Assembly: GCA_018970765.1 (NCBI GenBank)
Contig: JAGWVT010000008.1
Span: 1 to 55,177 of the forward strand
Length of the DNA stretch: 55,177 nucleotides
Direction of reading: 5' to 3'
From: Actinomycetales bacterium
GTDB taxonomy: Bacteria; Actinomycetota; Actinomycetes; S36-B12
The translations under genes and the position numbers were made by a program. The notes beneath the pieces were generated by a model that saw nothing but the letters and a program-made list of their open reading frames with translations, had not been told where the DNA came from and made no database searches. This document shows, piece after piece, positions 49,039 through 55,177 of this stretch; the stretch's first letter is position 1; every line of letters starts with the position of its first letter.

Positions 49039-50057
49039 CCGGTGGCTACTTGTGCCGCTGTCGGGCTCGCCAGTAGTTGCTGGGCCACACCTAGATAGGC
49101 AAGTGTCGACTCAGCACCGCAGTTACCATTGCGGCCGTCCCAGCGAAGTCCGTCATACCCGGCACCGATGCGTGGATCGGCCATCGGAATCCCACTGTCG
49201 TTGGCGCCCGCGAACCAAGCCGCACCGCGCTCCACGAACCGCTGCCAGGATCCATCTCCAGTGACCTTGGCTGCTGTTGCCGCAGCATCGACAATGGCTG
49301 CGACCTCAATGGGCTGCTGATCGAATGCTGGTCGCCGCTCACCGAGCTCCCATCCCCCAGCCGGAACCACCGAAAAGAATCCATCAGGACACTCCTGCCG
49401 CAGCAACCAAGTCAATAGACGAACCCCTTCGTCCACCAAGTACGGGTCATCAAGGTGGTACCCACCCAGCAGCAGCACCTCGGGGATGGCCGCATTGGCA
49501 TAGCGCAACCGCGGCTCTGGCCACGGCCAGGGATCGTCACCAACTGGACCGATGCGCAACACGGCATCACGCAGCAGTTCGCGAGCTCGTCGATCATCTG
49601 GATCCACGGCCAAGATCTCAGCGGCACCAAGGCCAGCGAAGGTCATGGCACGCAGGTAAGGTGATCGAACACCGGCACTGAAGTCGAAGGCGGCTCTTGC
49701 GGCACTGGCAATGGAGGGTCGGTCACTTCTCGCGGCAGCAGTCCCAAGTCCCCAGACCGCACGACCCCAGTGATCGGCGGACGATGGCCCGGTTGTCCAC
49801 TCGGCATGAATATTGCGTCGATTCCGTACGAGTCCATCCGCTGCCTGTGAGTCACGAAGAAATGCAAGACAGACATCAGTCAAGATCTGCCGGTCCGCAT
49901 CACTGCCGTTCTGCCTGGTGAGGACCACCAAGGCGCGAGCAACATCGTCAACGCAGTAGCCGTGTTCCAGGCGCGGCTGCGTGCCCGCACAGTGCTCGAA
50001 GACGCCGAGTTCATCGCTGATGTTGACCAAGTGGGTGAAGCGCGGGAACTGGCTCAT
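49035..50057 (-). CDS. (alpha/alpha)6-toroid glycosidase-like protein
   Basis: This is a 340-residue cytosolic-type protein, no signal peptide. The pattern of paired helices with motifs HGYCVDDVARALV, SADHWGRAVWGLG, RFVERGAAWFAGANDSG and WDGRNGNCGAESTLAYL fits a six-hairpin glycosidase fold. It has conserved Asp residues that could be catalytic. It is associated with GT4 and GH130 genes by overlapping starts and stops. I do not recognise the exact family; in other bacteria similar proteins accompany mannoside phosphorylase genes. Function is inferred as a glycan hydrolase or epimerase-like enzyme. Confidence 0.72.
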   Translation of the reverse strand: MSQFPRFTHLVNISDELGVFEHCAGTQPRLEHGYCVDDVARALVVLTRQNGSDADRQILTDVCLAFLRDSQAADGLVRNRRNIHAEWTTGPSSADHWGRAVWGLGTAAARSDRPSIASAARAAFDFSAGVRSPYLRAMTFAGLGAAEILAVDPDDRRARELLRDAVLRIGPVGDDPWPWPEPRLRYANAAIPEVLLLGGYHLDDPYLVDEGVRLLTWLLRQECPDGFFSVVPAGGWELGERRPAFDQQPIEVAAIVDAAATAAKVTGDGSWQRFVERGAAWFAGANDSGIPMADPRIGAGYDGLRWDGRNGNCGAESTLAYLGVAQQLLASPTAAQVATG

Positions 50058-51304
50058 CGCTTGGTTGCCTCCATGATCGTGGCCTGTCGTTGTGACAGGG
50101 CGGACGCTGAGGTCAACACCGATAATGACTCCGCAGCTCGGGCCAGAGGAGAACGAACCTTTGGACTGGTGGCCATCGCCAACAGTTGGGCGTAGCGTCG
50201 ACTCACGGTCGACCAGAGGAACTCTTCGCCGATGGCGTGCGTCTGCAGAGCCATAGAGCGGGCCAAGGCTGGATCATCCATCAATCGACTGATTGCCTCA
50301 GCGACCCCCGCGGGGTCCTTTTGATCGACGAGGATTCCGGCTCCCGAGGCAAGGAGTTCAATGGCATGTGGGAAGCGGGTCGCGATGATGGGTTTACCGG
50401 CGACCACCGCTTCGGTGAGGACCCCTGAGGTCACCTGATCCTTGGAGTCATACGGCAGTAACACGATGGCCGCACTGCGAATGATGCGCGCTAACGCCTC
50501 ACCATCAAGGTAATCGTCGATGAGGTGGACCCTGTCCCAAACACCGAGGGACCGAGCACGGTGCATCAGTGCGAACCGGTAGCGCTCACCTTCCGCCAGG
50601 CGCACCTTGGGATGCGTCTGACCGGCGACCAAGTAACGCAGATTCGGATATTGGTCCTGCACGAGCGCAAGGGCTTCAATCCCCCACTCAATCCCCTTGC
50701 CCTCGCTCAGCAGGCCCCAGGTGAGCACCGTGCTGGAGTCATGGGTGAGCAGCTGCGGGTCGGTACGACTGACATCGGCCGCTCCGTGGGGTATCACCTC
50801 AACCCGGTCAGGGTGCACGTCATAGTGCTTAATGAGGTTTCGACGCCCGGTCTGCGTCATGGTGATCAGGGCGCGCGAGCGCGTGATCAACCGCTGCATG
50901 ATGAAGCGTTGATGCATGGTGGGGGCCGTGAGCACGGTATGCAACACCGTCACCACTGGTCGCTCTACGGCATCAAGAATGCGCAGGATCTCGTCACCGT
51001 CGGCTCCGGCGAAGATCCCGAATTCGTGCTGCACCAGCACCACATCGTGACTGTTCAGCGCTGCCAGTAATCGAGCGCAGTCACTGCCAGCCGTATGCGT
51101 CACCACCACCGGCCACTGCGCTACTTCAGGCACCGCACGCGCAGCGCCCTCTTCAGTAGAGACGATGCGTGCGATGGACGCAGTTACCCCCTCTTGTTCC
51201 AGGCCTGCCTGCAGTGCTCGAGAAAAGGTCGCCAGACCGCACTGTGTCGGTGGGTAGGTACTGAGGATGGCAACGGTCGGCTGCGAAGTTGTGGTGGCGG
51301 TCAT
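50054..51304 (-). CDS. GT4-family glycosyltransferase
   Basis: This is a retaining GT-B glycosyltransferase of 416 residues. The N-terminal segment AILSTYPPTQCGLATFSRAL contains the Gly-rich loop; the middle has LVQHEFGIFAG and VLHTVL; the C-terminal domain has WGLLSEGKGIEWGIEAL, VAGQTHP, SAAIVLLPYDSKDQVTSGVLTEAVVAGKPIIAT with the E-x7-E signature. It is the first gene of the three-gene glycan operon and overlaps the next by 4 nt. The donor is probably a GDP- or UDP-sugar; with GH130 as partner a mannosyltransferase is plausible. Confidence 0.87.
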   Translation of the reverse strand: MTATTTSQPTVAILSTYPPTQCGLATFSRALQAGLEQEGVTASIARIVSTEEGAARAVPEVAQWPVVVTHTAGSDCARLLAALNSHDVVLVQHEFGIFAGADGDEILRILDAVERPVVTVLHTVLTAPTMHQRFIMQRLITRSRALITMTQTGRRNLIKHYDVHPDRVEVIPHGAADVSRTDPQLLTHDSSTVLTWGLLSEGKGIEWGIEALALVQDQYPNLRYLVAGQTHPKVRLAEGERYRFALMHRARSLGVWDRVHLIDDYLDGEALARIIRSAAIVLLPYDSKDQVTSGVLTEAVVAGKPIIATRFPHAIELLASGAGILVDQKDPAGVAEAISRLMDDPALARSMALQTHAIGEEFLWSTVSRRYAQLLAMATSPKVRSPLARAAESLSVLTSASALSQRQATIMEATKR

Positions 51305-51367
51305 TTGCGCAGGCTATGGAGCCAAGCACGCAGGAAGCGACTGCTGAATCGAGCATGGGCCGCAGAT

Positions 51368-52504
51368 TCATGCTCCGTGAAGTAAGCGTGAACGATCTCG
51401 CAGTCGTCGTTGCACTTGATCGACCGGCAAGGCCGGGCTGAAGTGCCCTGACCGGCCTTGCATGTTCGCGTTGTTCACGAGCGCGTTGAGCACTGCCTCT
51501 TCAATGGACTGCACCACGGCGGTGAAGAAGCGGTCCAGACCGTTCCATGGCACGCAGGCCAGTTGGCGCAATTGCTCGGGCCCAGTTGGAAATCCGCTGT
51601 CTAGGGCACCCGCGTTGCCGGTCGAGAAGCCGAGAAAGAGATCACCACTGAAGTGACTGCCAGAAGTCCCGGTTCGAGCAAGGCCCAACGGCACCCGTCG
51701 AACCAGCGCTTGGCACTGTTGCGGTAGCAGTGGCGCATCCGTGGCGATGATCGCGATCACCGATCCGGCACCCGGCGGCCCTTGGCCCCCAGAGTGACGT
51801 CGGTCTTTCTCGAACCAGTCACCCGCCAAGGGGTCGGGAACGTCTAGGTCGTGCATGGGCACGCCCAGAATGCTGAGTTCATGGCGTGCGCCGAAGTTTG
51901 CCTGGACGAACGCACCCACGGTGTACGACCGATCTGCGAAGGTCACCACTCGGGAGGCCGTGCCGCTTCCGCCCTTGAAGCCGTAGCAGTTCATACCAGT
52001 GCCCCCACCGCAGGACCCTTCAGGCACCGGGCCAGAAACTGCCGCGTCGATTGCCTGCCCCGCGTGATGTGGTTGCAGGTAGTCCTCATTAATGCTGTTG
52101 AGGTAGCCGTCCCACGTTTCCGCGACAACCGGCAGGAGCCATTCAACGGCCAGGTCAGGACGATGTGTTGACGTCCAATCGATGACCCCGCGATGGATTG
52201 TGCCGACCGCATGGGTATTCGTGATCATCACCGGTCCGGGCAGTGCACCGGTTTCAGTGATCCAATGACTGCCGGTCATCTCGCCATTGCCGTTGAGTGC
52301 GTAGATACCTGCCGGGACACTAGTGCCGATGCCATCGCGACCCAGCGGCAGGATTGCCGTCACACCTGTTCGGCATGCATTGTCAGCGCCGGGAAAGTCT
52401 TCGATTAGCGTGACCATGCCTACTTGGACGCCGGGCACGTCGGTAAGCGCATTGAGCGGACCGGGCTGGCCAGCCAGGTCAATACCTAGATCCCGAGCTC
52501 GCAT
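51368..52504 (-). CDS. P1 family peptidase (DmpA/ BapA-like aminopeptidase)
   Basis: This is an N-terminal-nucleophile aminopeptidase that autocleaves into two chains. The start is ATG 52504 (MRARDLGIDLAGQPGPLNAL, matching the family), giving 378 residues; a further in-frame start upstream adds unconserved residues. The autocleavage site and nucleophile Ser lie in GTGMNCYGFKGGSGTASR. The segments NGNGEMTGSHWI and GSVIAIIATDAPLLPQQC are typical of the DmpA family, which removes D- or L-amino acids or beta-amino acids from peptides. Its neighbours are GT4 and EamA genes, with no functional link evident. Confidence 0.9.
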   Translation of the reverse strand: MRARDLGIDLAGQPGPLNALTDVPGVQVGMVTLIEDFPGADNACRTGVTAILPLGRDGIGTSVPAGIYALNGNGEMTGSHWITETGALPGPVMITNTHAVGTIHRGVIDWTSTHRPDLAVEWLLPVVAETWDGYLNSINEDYLQPHHAGQAIDAAVSGPVPEGSCGGGTGMNCYGFKGGSGTASRVVTFADRSYTVGAFVQANFGARHELSILGVPMHDLDVPDPLAGDWFEKDRRHSGGQGPPGAGSVIAIIATDAPLLPQQCQALVRRVPLGLARTGTSGSHFSGDLFLGFSTGNAGALDSGFPTGPEQLRQLACVPWNGLDRFFTAVVQSIEEAVLNALVNNANMQGRSGHFSPALPVDQVQRRLRDRSRLLHGA

Positions 52505-52529
52505 CGGTGGAGCGTAACCAACGCGGGAG

Positions 52530-53369
52530 CTAGGCGGCGGTGGCCAGTAATCCGGCACTCAACAGCGCAAGCAGCACACCGATGAGTTGGATAGGAGCCA
52601 GTCGCTCACGCAGAAACAGCCAGGCCAGCACGACGGTGGCCGCCGGGTAGAGCGACCCGATGACCGCGACGATGGACAGCATGCCTTGCTGAGCGGCAAG
52701 TTGGAAGACTGCATTTGCGAGAGCGTCCAAACTGCCGACCGAAATCACCAGGACCCATGGATACGGTGCCGGCAGGCGCACCGTGGTCGTTACCAGGACG
52801 AATCCAAGGATGAGCAACGCAGACCACCATCGAGAGATAACCACGGCCCAGATTCCCGAGCCCTGCGGCGCCGAACCGATGACGACGAGAAATACACCGA
52901 TGCAGATGCCACTGGTGATCGACAGCAGCAGCGTGATGCGTGAGATGGCTATCGTCGCACCACGTTCGTAGCTCGCCAGTACCACGGCGCATGTTGCGCC
53001 GACGATGCCGATAATCGCGACCACGCCCAGGCGCTCACCTCGAAGCACCCCCACTCCGACCGGAATCGCCCCCGCTACCACCGCGGTGATGGGCGAGACG
53101 ATGGACATCGGTCCTTGCACAAGCGCGCGATACAGCAGCACGATCGCCGCCAGCCCGACACATCCGGCCAACACACCCAGCAGTACGACGTAGCCGGTGA
53201 TCTCCCCAGGGACAACCCACAGGGCGACCACCGTGAGGAATATTGCTCCGGCTGGATAGGAGATCAGCAGGACATGTGTGGACCCGACGCGCCGTGAGGC
53301 CACCCCACCCAAGAAATCCGCGACACCCCACATGCCGCTGGATAAACCTGCCAGGACCGCGGCAAGCAT
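52530..53369 (-). CDS. EamA/DMT-family transporter
   Basis: This is a drug/metabolite-type membrane exporter of 279 residues from ATG 53369 (MLAAVLAGLSSGMWGVADFLGG), with about ten membrane segments in two five-helix repeats. Conserved features are the WG-x-ADF motif in the first helix, the repeat-joining loop and the PLYPAATVVLAWLFLRERL-like segment at the second repeat. The stop lies 25 nt after the start of the DmpA gene. Such transporters export amino acids, nucleobases or drugs; substrate unknown. Confidence 0.85.
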   Translation of the reverse strand: MLAAVLAGLSSGMWGVADFLGGVASRRVGSTHVLLISYPAGAIFLTVVALWVVPGEITGYVVLLGVLAGCVGLAAIVLLYRALVQGPMSIVSPITAVVAGAIPVGVGVLRGERLGVVAIIGIVGATCAVVLASYERGATIAISRITLLLSITSGICIGVFLVVIGSAPQGSGIWAVVISRWWSALLILGFVLVTTTVRLPAPYPWVLVISVGSLDALANAVFQLAAQQGMLSIVAVIGSLYPAATVVLAWLFLRERLAPIQLIGVLLALLSAGLLATAA

Positions 53370-53547
53370 GGATCTCCGATCACAACGACGTTTGACGTGG
53401 GCTGCCAGGATTTGCCGGACTTCTGCCGTGATACTGCCAGCCAACCGACAGCGACTGACACAGCACCCCGAGCGCGCCCCCGCCACACTCAAGCGCGTGG
53501 TGCCACCTGAGCCTGCTCAAGCAGTTGAGTCTGCGCCCCTTCGACTC

Positions 53548-54330
53548 ATGATGGGTGCAGGTGCTGCCCATCCGCAAAACGCCGTGATGGTCATCGATCT
53601 CCTGCACTACCTCATGGCCCGGCCGTCATTTGACGAGATTGCTCAGCACGTCGTTCTTAGTCTCACGCCTAGATACGGGACCAAGGCCGCGTTGATTAGC
53701 GAATGCCAGGCTGACGGTTCACTGCGGCACCTGGGTGCATTTGGCCTGTCTCTGACCAGCGCGCTGCCCCTGACCGACGTCACGCTTTGGGATTCCAGTC
53801 CGCTCAGTGATGCCATCCGCACTGGGCAGCCAGTGCTGTGCCCGCAGCCCGGTGAGGTGGCTGCCCGCTACCCGCAGATGCCGGTCTTGCGCGAACTTGC
53901 AGATCCAACCGGCGCCTGGCCGCTGGCCTTGCCGGGCCAGCTCGTTGGCGGGATTCAACTGTTCTTCCACGCACCTTTCCAGGCCACCGACCTCCACGAG
54001 GATGTCAGCGGGATTGGCGCCGTCGTAGCGCTTTATCTGAGCCTGCTGCGCGCCAACGGTGGGATTGCACCGGTGGAGCCCACAGTTCCGCTGGCCGTTC
54101 CGGCAGGTAACGGTGCGCCGACAACTACCGGACGACCGCTCACGGACCGCCAACGCACGATCCTGCAGCACCTGGCTAAGGGGCGCACCAACATACAAAT
54201 CGCACACGCCCTGGGGTTCAGCGAATCGACGATTCGCCAAGAGACCATCGCGATCTATCGATCACTGCACGTGCATGGCCGTCAAGAAGCTGTTCGCCAA
54301 GCACGGCTCGAGGGAGTTCTGCAGGACTAG
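53548..54330 (+). CDS. Second GAF-LuxR family transcriptional regulator
   Basis: This regulator has 260 residues when started at ATG 53548, the choice that matches the length of its paralogue at 36689. GTG codons at 53428, 53497 and 53500 are in-frame alternatives, and no good ribosome site marks any of them. A GAF-like domain (about 10-165; KAALISECQADGSLRHLGAFG) is followed by a LuxR helix-turn-helix (about 195-258; LTDRQRTILQHLAKGRTNIQIAHALGFSEST). No phosphoacceptor receiver is present. A palindromic site and a secreted repeat protein follow. The target genes are unknown; the nearby secreted protein is a candidate. Confidence 0.78.
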   Translation: MMGAGAAHPQNAVMVIDLLHYLMARPSFDEIAQHVVLSLTPRYGTKAALISECQADGSLRHLGAFGLSLTSALPLTDVTLWDSSPLSDAIRTGQPVLCPQPGEVAARYPQMPVLRELADPTGAWPLALPGQLVGGIQLFFHAPFQATDLHEDVSGIGAVVALYLSLLRANGGIAPVEPTVPLAVPAGNGAPTTTGRPLTDRQRTILQHLAKGRTNIQIAHALGFSESTIRQETIAIYRSLHVHGRQEAVRQARLEGVLQD

Positions 54331-54365
54331 GTCATGCGCATGACAGGCAACTGTCCGGTCATGAC
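54331..54365. promoter_or_regulatory. Palindromes GTCATGCGCATGAC and GTCATGAC upstream of the secreted repeat protein
   Basis: A perfect 14-nt palindrome GTCATGCGCATGAC (54331-54344) starts directly after the stop of the LuxR gene and a second GTCATGAC (54358-54365) follows. Both share the GTCAT...ATGAC core and lie 88-122 nt before the secreted-protein start. They could bind the LuxR regulator or a repressor. Confidence 0.4.
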
Positions 54366-54452
54366 GGATCAAACAGTGCTCGCCGCCTTTGATGCAGCCG
54401 CGAACCATCCGACAGTGGAGTGGTCCGTATTCAGAACATCGAAGGAGCACTC

Positions 54453-55177
54453 ATGGGAAGTGAAAGTCCTCAAACAATGAGGACCCGTGCATCGCGAATC
54501 GGATCGGCAGCGTTGATTACGACTTCGTCGGCCGCATTCCTGGTTGGAGCAATGACTGCCGTCCCGCAGGTTGCCTCAGCTGGCGAGAAGGTGGTCGTCT
54601 GTCACTGGGACGGCAACTCCGGCAAGTACAGCCGCTTGGAAGTGTCAATCGGTGGCTTGAACGGGCACGACAACGATCCGAATGACATCATCCCGCCAAT
54701 CGCGAGTGCATCAGCAAATGGCTCGCAAACATCATCCTCAATGGCTGCGTCACCAGCGGGCGCGACCCAGTCGGGATCTGGAAGTTCAAGCGCCTCCGGC
54801 TCAGCTTCAGGTTCGGCCAGCGGGTCCGCATCCGGAAGTGTCAGTGCATCCGGGTCGGCGAGCGGAAGCGCATCCGGGTCGGCATCAGGTTCGGCCAGCG
54901 GGTCCGCATCCGGCTCAGCGAGCGGAAGCGCATCCGGGTCGGCGTCGGCATCCTCCACCAAAACGAACAATGGCAATGGCGGCGGACCGAAGGCCGGAAC
55001 CTCGGTAGTCATTCGCAGTATCGACCTTTCGGGCGGCCTGAACTGGACACCTGAGGGTCAGGCCATTTGGAATAACGACTGCAAGGAGGCGGGTAGCTCC
55101 TCCTCGAGCGGTTCCGGTTCGGGTTCGCCGACCGGCGGTTCGGGTTCGCCGACCGGCGGTTCGGGTTCGCCGACCGG
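54453..55177 (+). CDS. Secreted Ser/Gly/Ala-repeat protein with GHxxH/DIIPP-like motif, cut by window end
   Basis: The open frame runs from ATG 54453 to the window edge without a stop (241 codons so far). GAAGGAG at 54441-54447 is a good ribosome site. The first 42 residues are a basic segment, a hydrophobic core and VASA as the cleavage site. The mature protein begins with VVVCHWDGNSGKYSRLEVS and GHDNDPNDIIPP, a variant of a short motif seen in bacterial and archaeal secreted proteins (usually C-H...GH-x-x-H...DIIPP). A long SGSASGS-type low-complexity region follows (about 107-169), then a second short domain with NWTPEGQAIWNNDC and the start of a SGSGSPTGG repeat. It looks like a surface or matrix protein; function unknown. 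Confidence 0.75.
   Translation, partial: MGSESPQTMRTRASRIGSAALITTSSAAFLVGAMTAVPQVASAGEKVVVCHWDGNSGKYSRLEVSIGGLNGHDNDPNDIIPPIASASANGSQTSSSMAASPAGATQSGSGSSSASGSASGSASGSASGSVSASGSASGSASGSASGSASGSASGSASGSASGSASASSTKTNNGNGGGPKAGTSVVIRSIDLSGGLNWTPEGQAIWNNDCKEAGSSSSSGSGSGSPTGGSGSPTGGSGSPT
54771..54959. repeat. SGSAS low-complexity coding repeat
   Basis: A roughly 190-nt region encodes alternating Ser-Gly-Ser-Ala units. It is made of 6-nt units such as GCATCC-GGG-TCG and variants with synonymous changes, so the amino-acid pattern is conserved but the DNA is partly diverged. Long SGSAS linkers usually separate domains of surface proteins. Confidence 0.8.
55116..55177. repeat. 21-nt tandem repeat at the window end
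   Basis: Three consecutive copies of GGTTCGGGTTCGCCGACCGGC start at 55116, 55137 and 55158; the third loses its last base at the window edge. The unit encodes GSGSPTG in the secreted protein frame. Identity is perfect, so the array may extend beyond the window. Confidence 0.9.

Noticed and set aside
54602..55012. Minus-strand frame encoding an Asp/Pro/Leu-rich repeat (PDADPLAEPDA)
   Set aside because: It is the mirror of the Ser-Gly-Ala repeat on the plus strand, which has a signal peptide and a ribosome site.

Overview
The window is a chromosomal stretch of a high-GC actinobacterium (Actinomycetota), densely coded on both strands. The evidence is a set of actinobacterial marker genes: a fused 2-oxoglutarate enzyme (kgd) with its small DUF6104 partner, a WhiB1-type regulator, the SigR/RsrA thiol-stress pair, a UsfX/SigF-type pair, the F420 enzyme FbiC, nickel superoxide dismutase with its maturation protease, and a Kgd-type TCA cycle. 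I see no transposase, integrase, tRNA, rRNA or CRISPR array. The genus cannot be named from the sequence; an uncultured free-living actinomycete is my inference.

Layout. 1-3.3 kb: 5' end of sbcD, an L,D-transpeptidase and an ABC exporter pair. 3.3-11 kb: SDR, kgd-DUF6104, an MDR oxidoreductase, threonine aldolase and the divergent sodX/sodN pair. 11-16.4 kb: LtrA protein, acetyltransferase, rsbW-sigF, methyltransferase, lipid kinase. 16.6-38.3 kb follows the order whiB1-pdtaS-TB7.3-rsrA-sigR-SRAP-aroA-rsgA-hisN, which from memory is a recognisable order in Mycobacterium and Streptomyces relatives. It is interrupted twice. The first interruption (18.4-29.4 kb) carries an IlvG-like TPP enzyme and a seven-gene minus-strand operon: a PotABCD-type ABC importer, a YtcJ-like amidohydrolase and a divergent urease (fused gamma-beta subunit plus alpha subunit). 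The second (34.8-37.5 kb) carries a secreted HExxH protein with a tandem repeat, a DUF2231 membrane protein, a small HTH protein and a GAF/LuxR regulator. 38.3-43.4 kb: a DUF1185-EthD-P450 operon and fbiC. 43.5-51.3 kb: a secreted protein, a GMC oxidoreductase, a two-gene pair resembling pyruvate-dehydrogenase-type E1 alpha and beta but lacking the cofactor motifs, and a GT4 / (alpha/alpha)6-toroid / GH130 operon for a mannoside-like glycan. 51.3-55.2 kb: a DmpA-type peptidase, an EamA transporter, a second GAF/LuxR regulator and the start of a secreted Ser/Gly/Ala-repeat protein cut by the window end.

The most promising undescribed system is the Pot-YtcJ-UreAB-UreC operon. All nickel-ligand positions of urease are kept, but the mobile-flap cysteine is a valine, a highly conserved loop is rewritten, and no ureDEFG genes are present in the window. 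The genes sit with a polyamine/opine-type importer rather than a urea transporter. I infer a hydrolase for an imported ureido-, amide- or guanidino-type compound. Second is the degenerate E1 alpha/beta pair at 45.6-47.5 kb.
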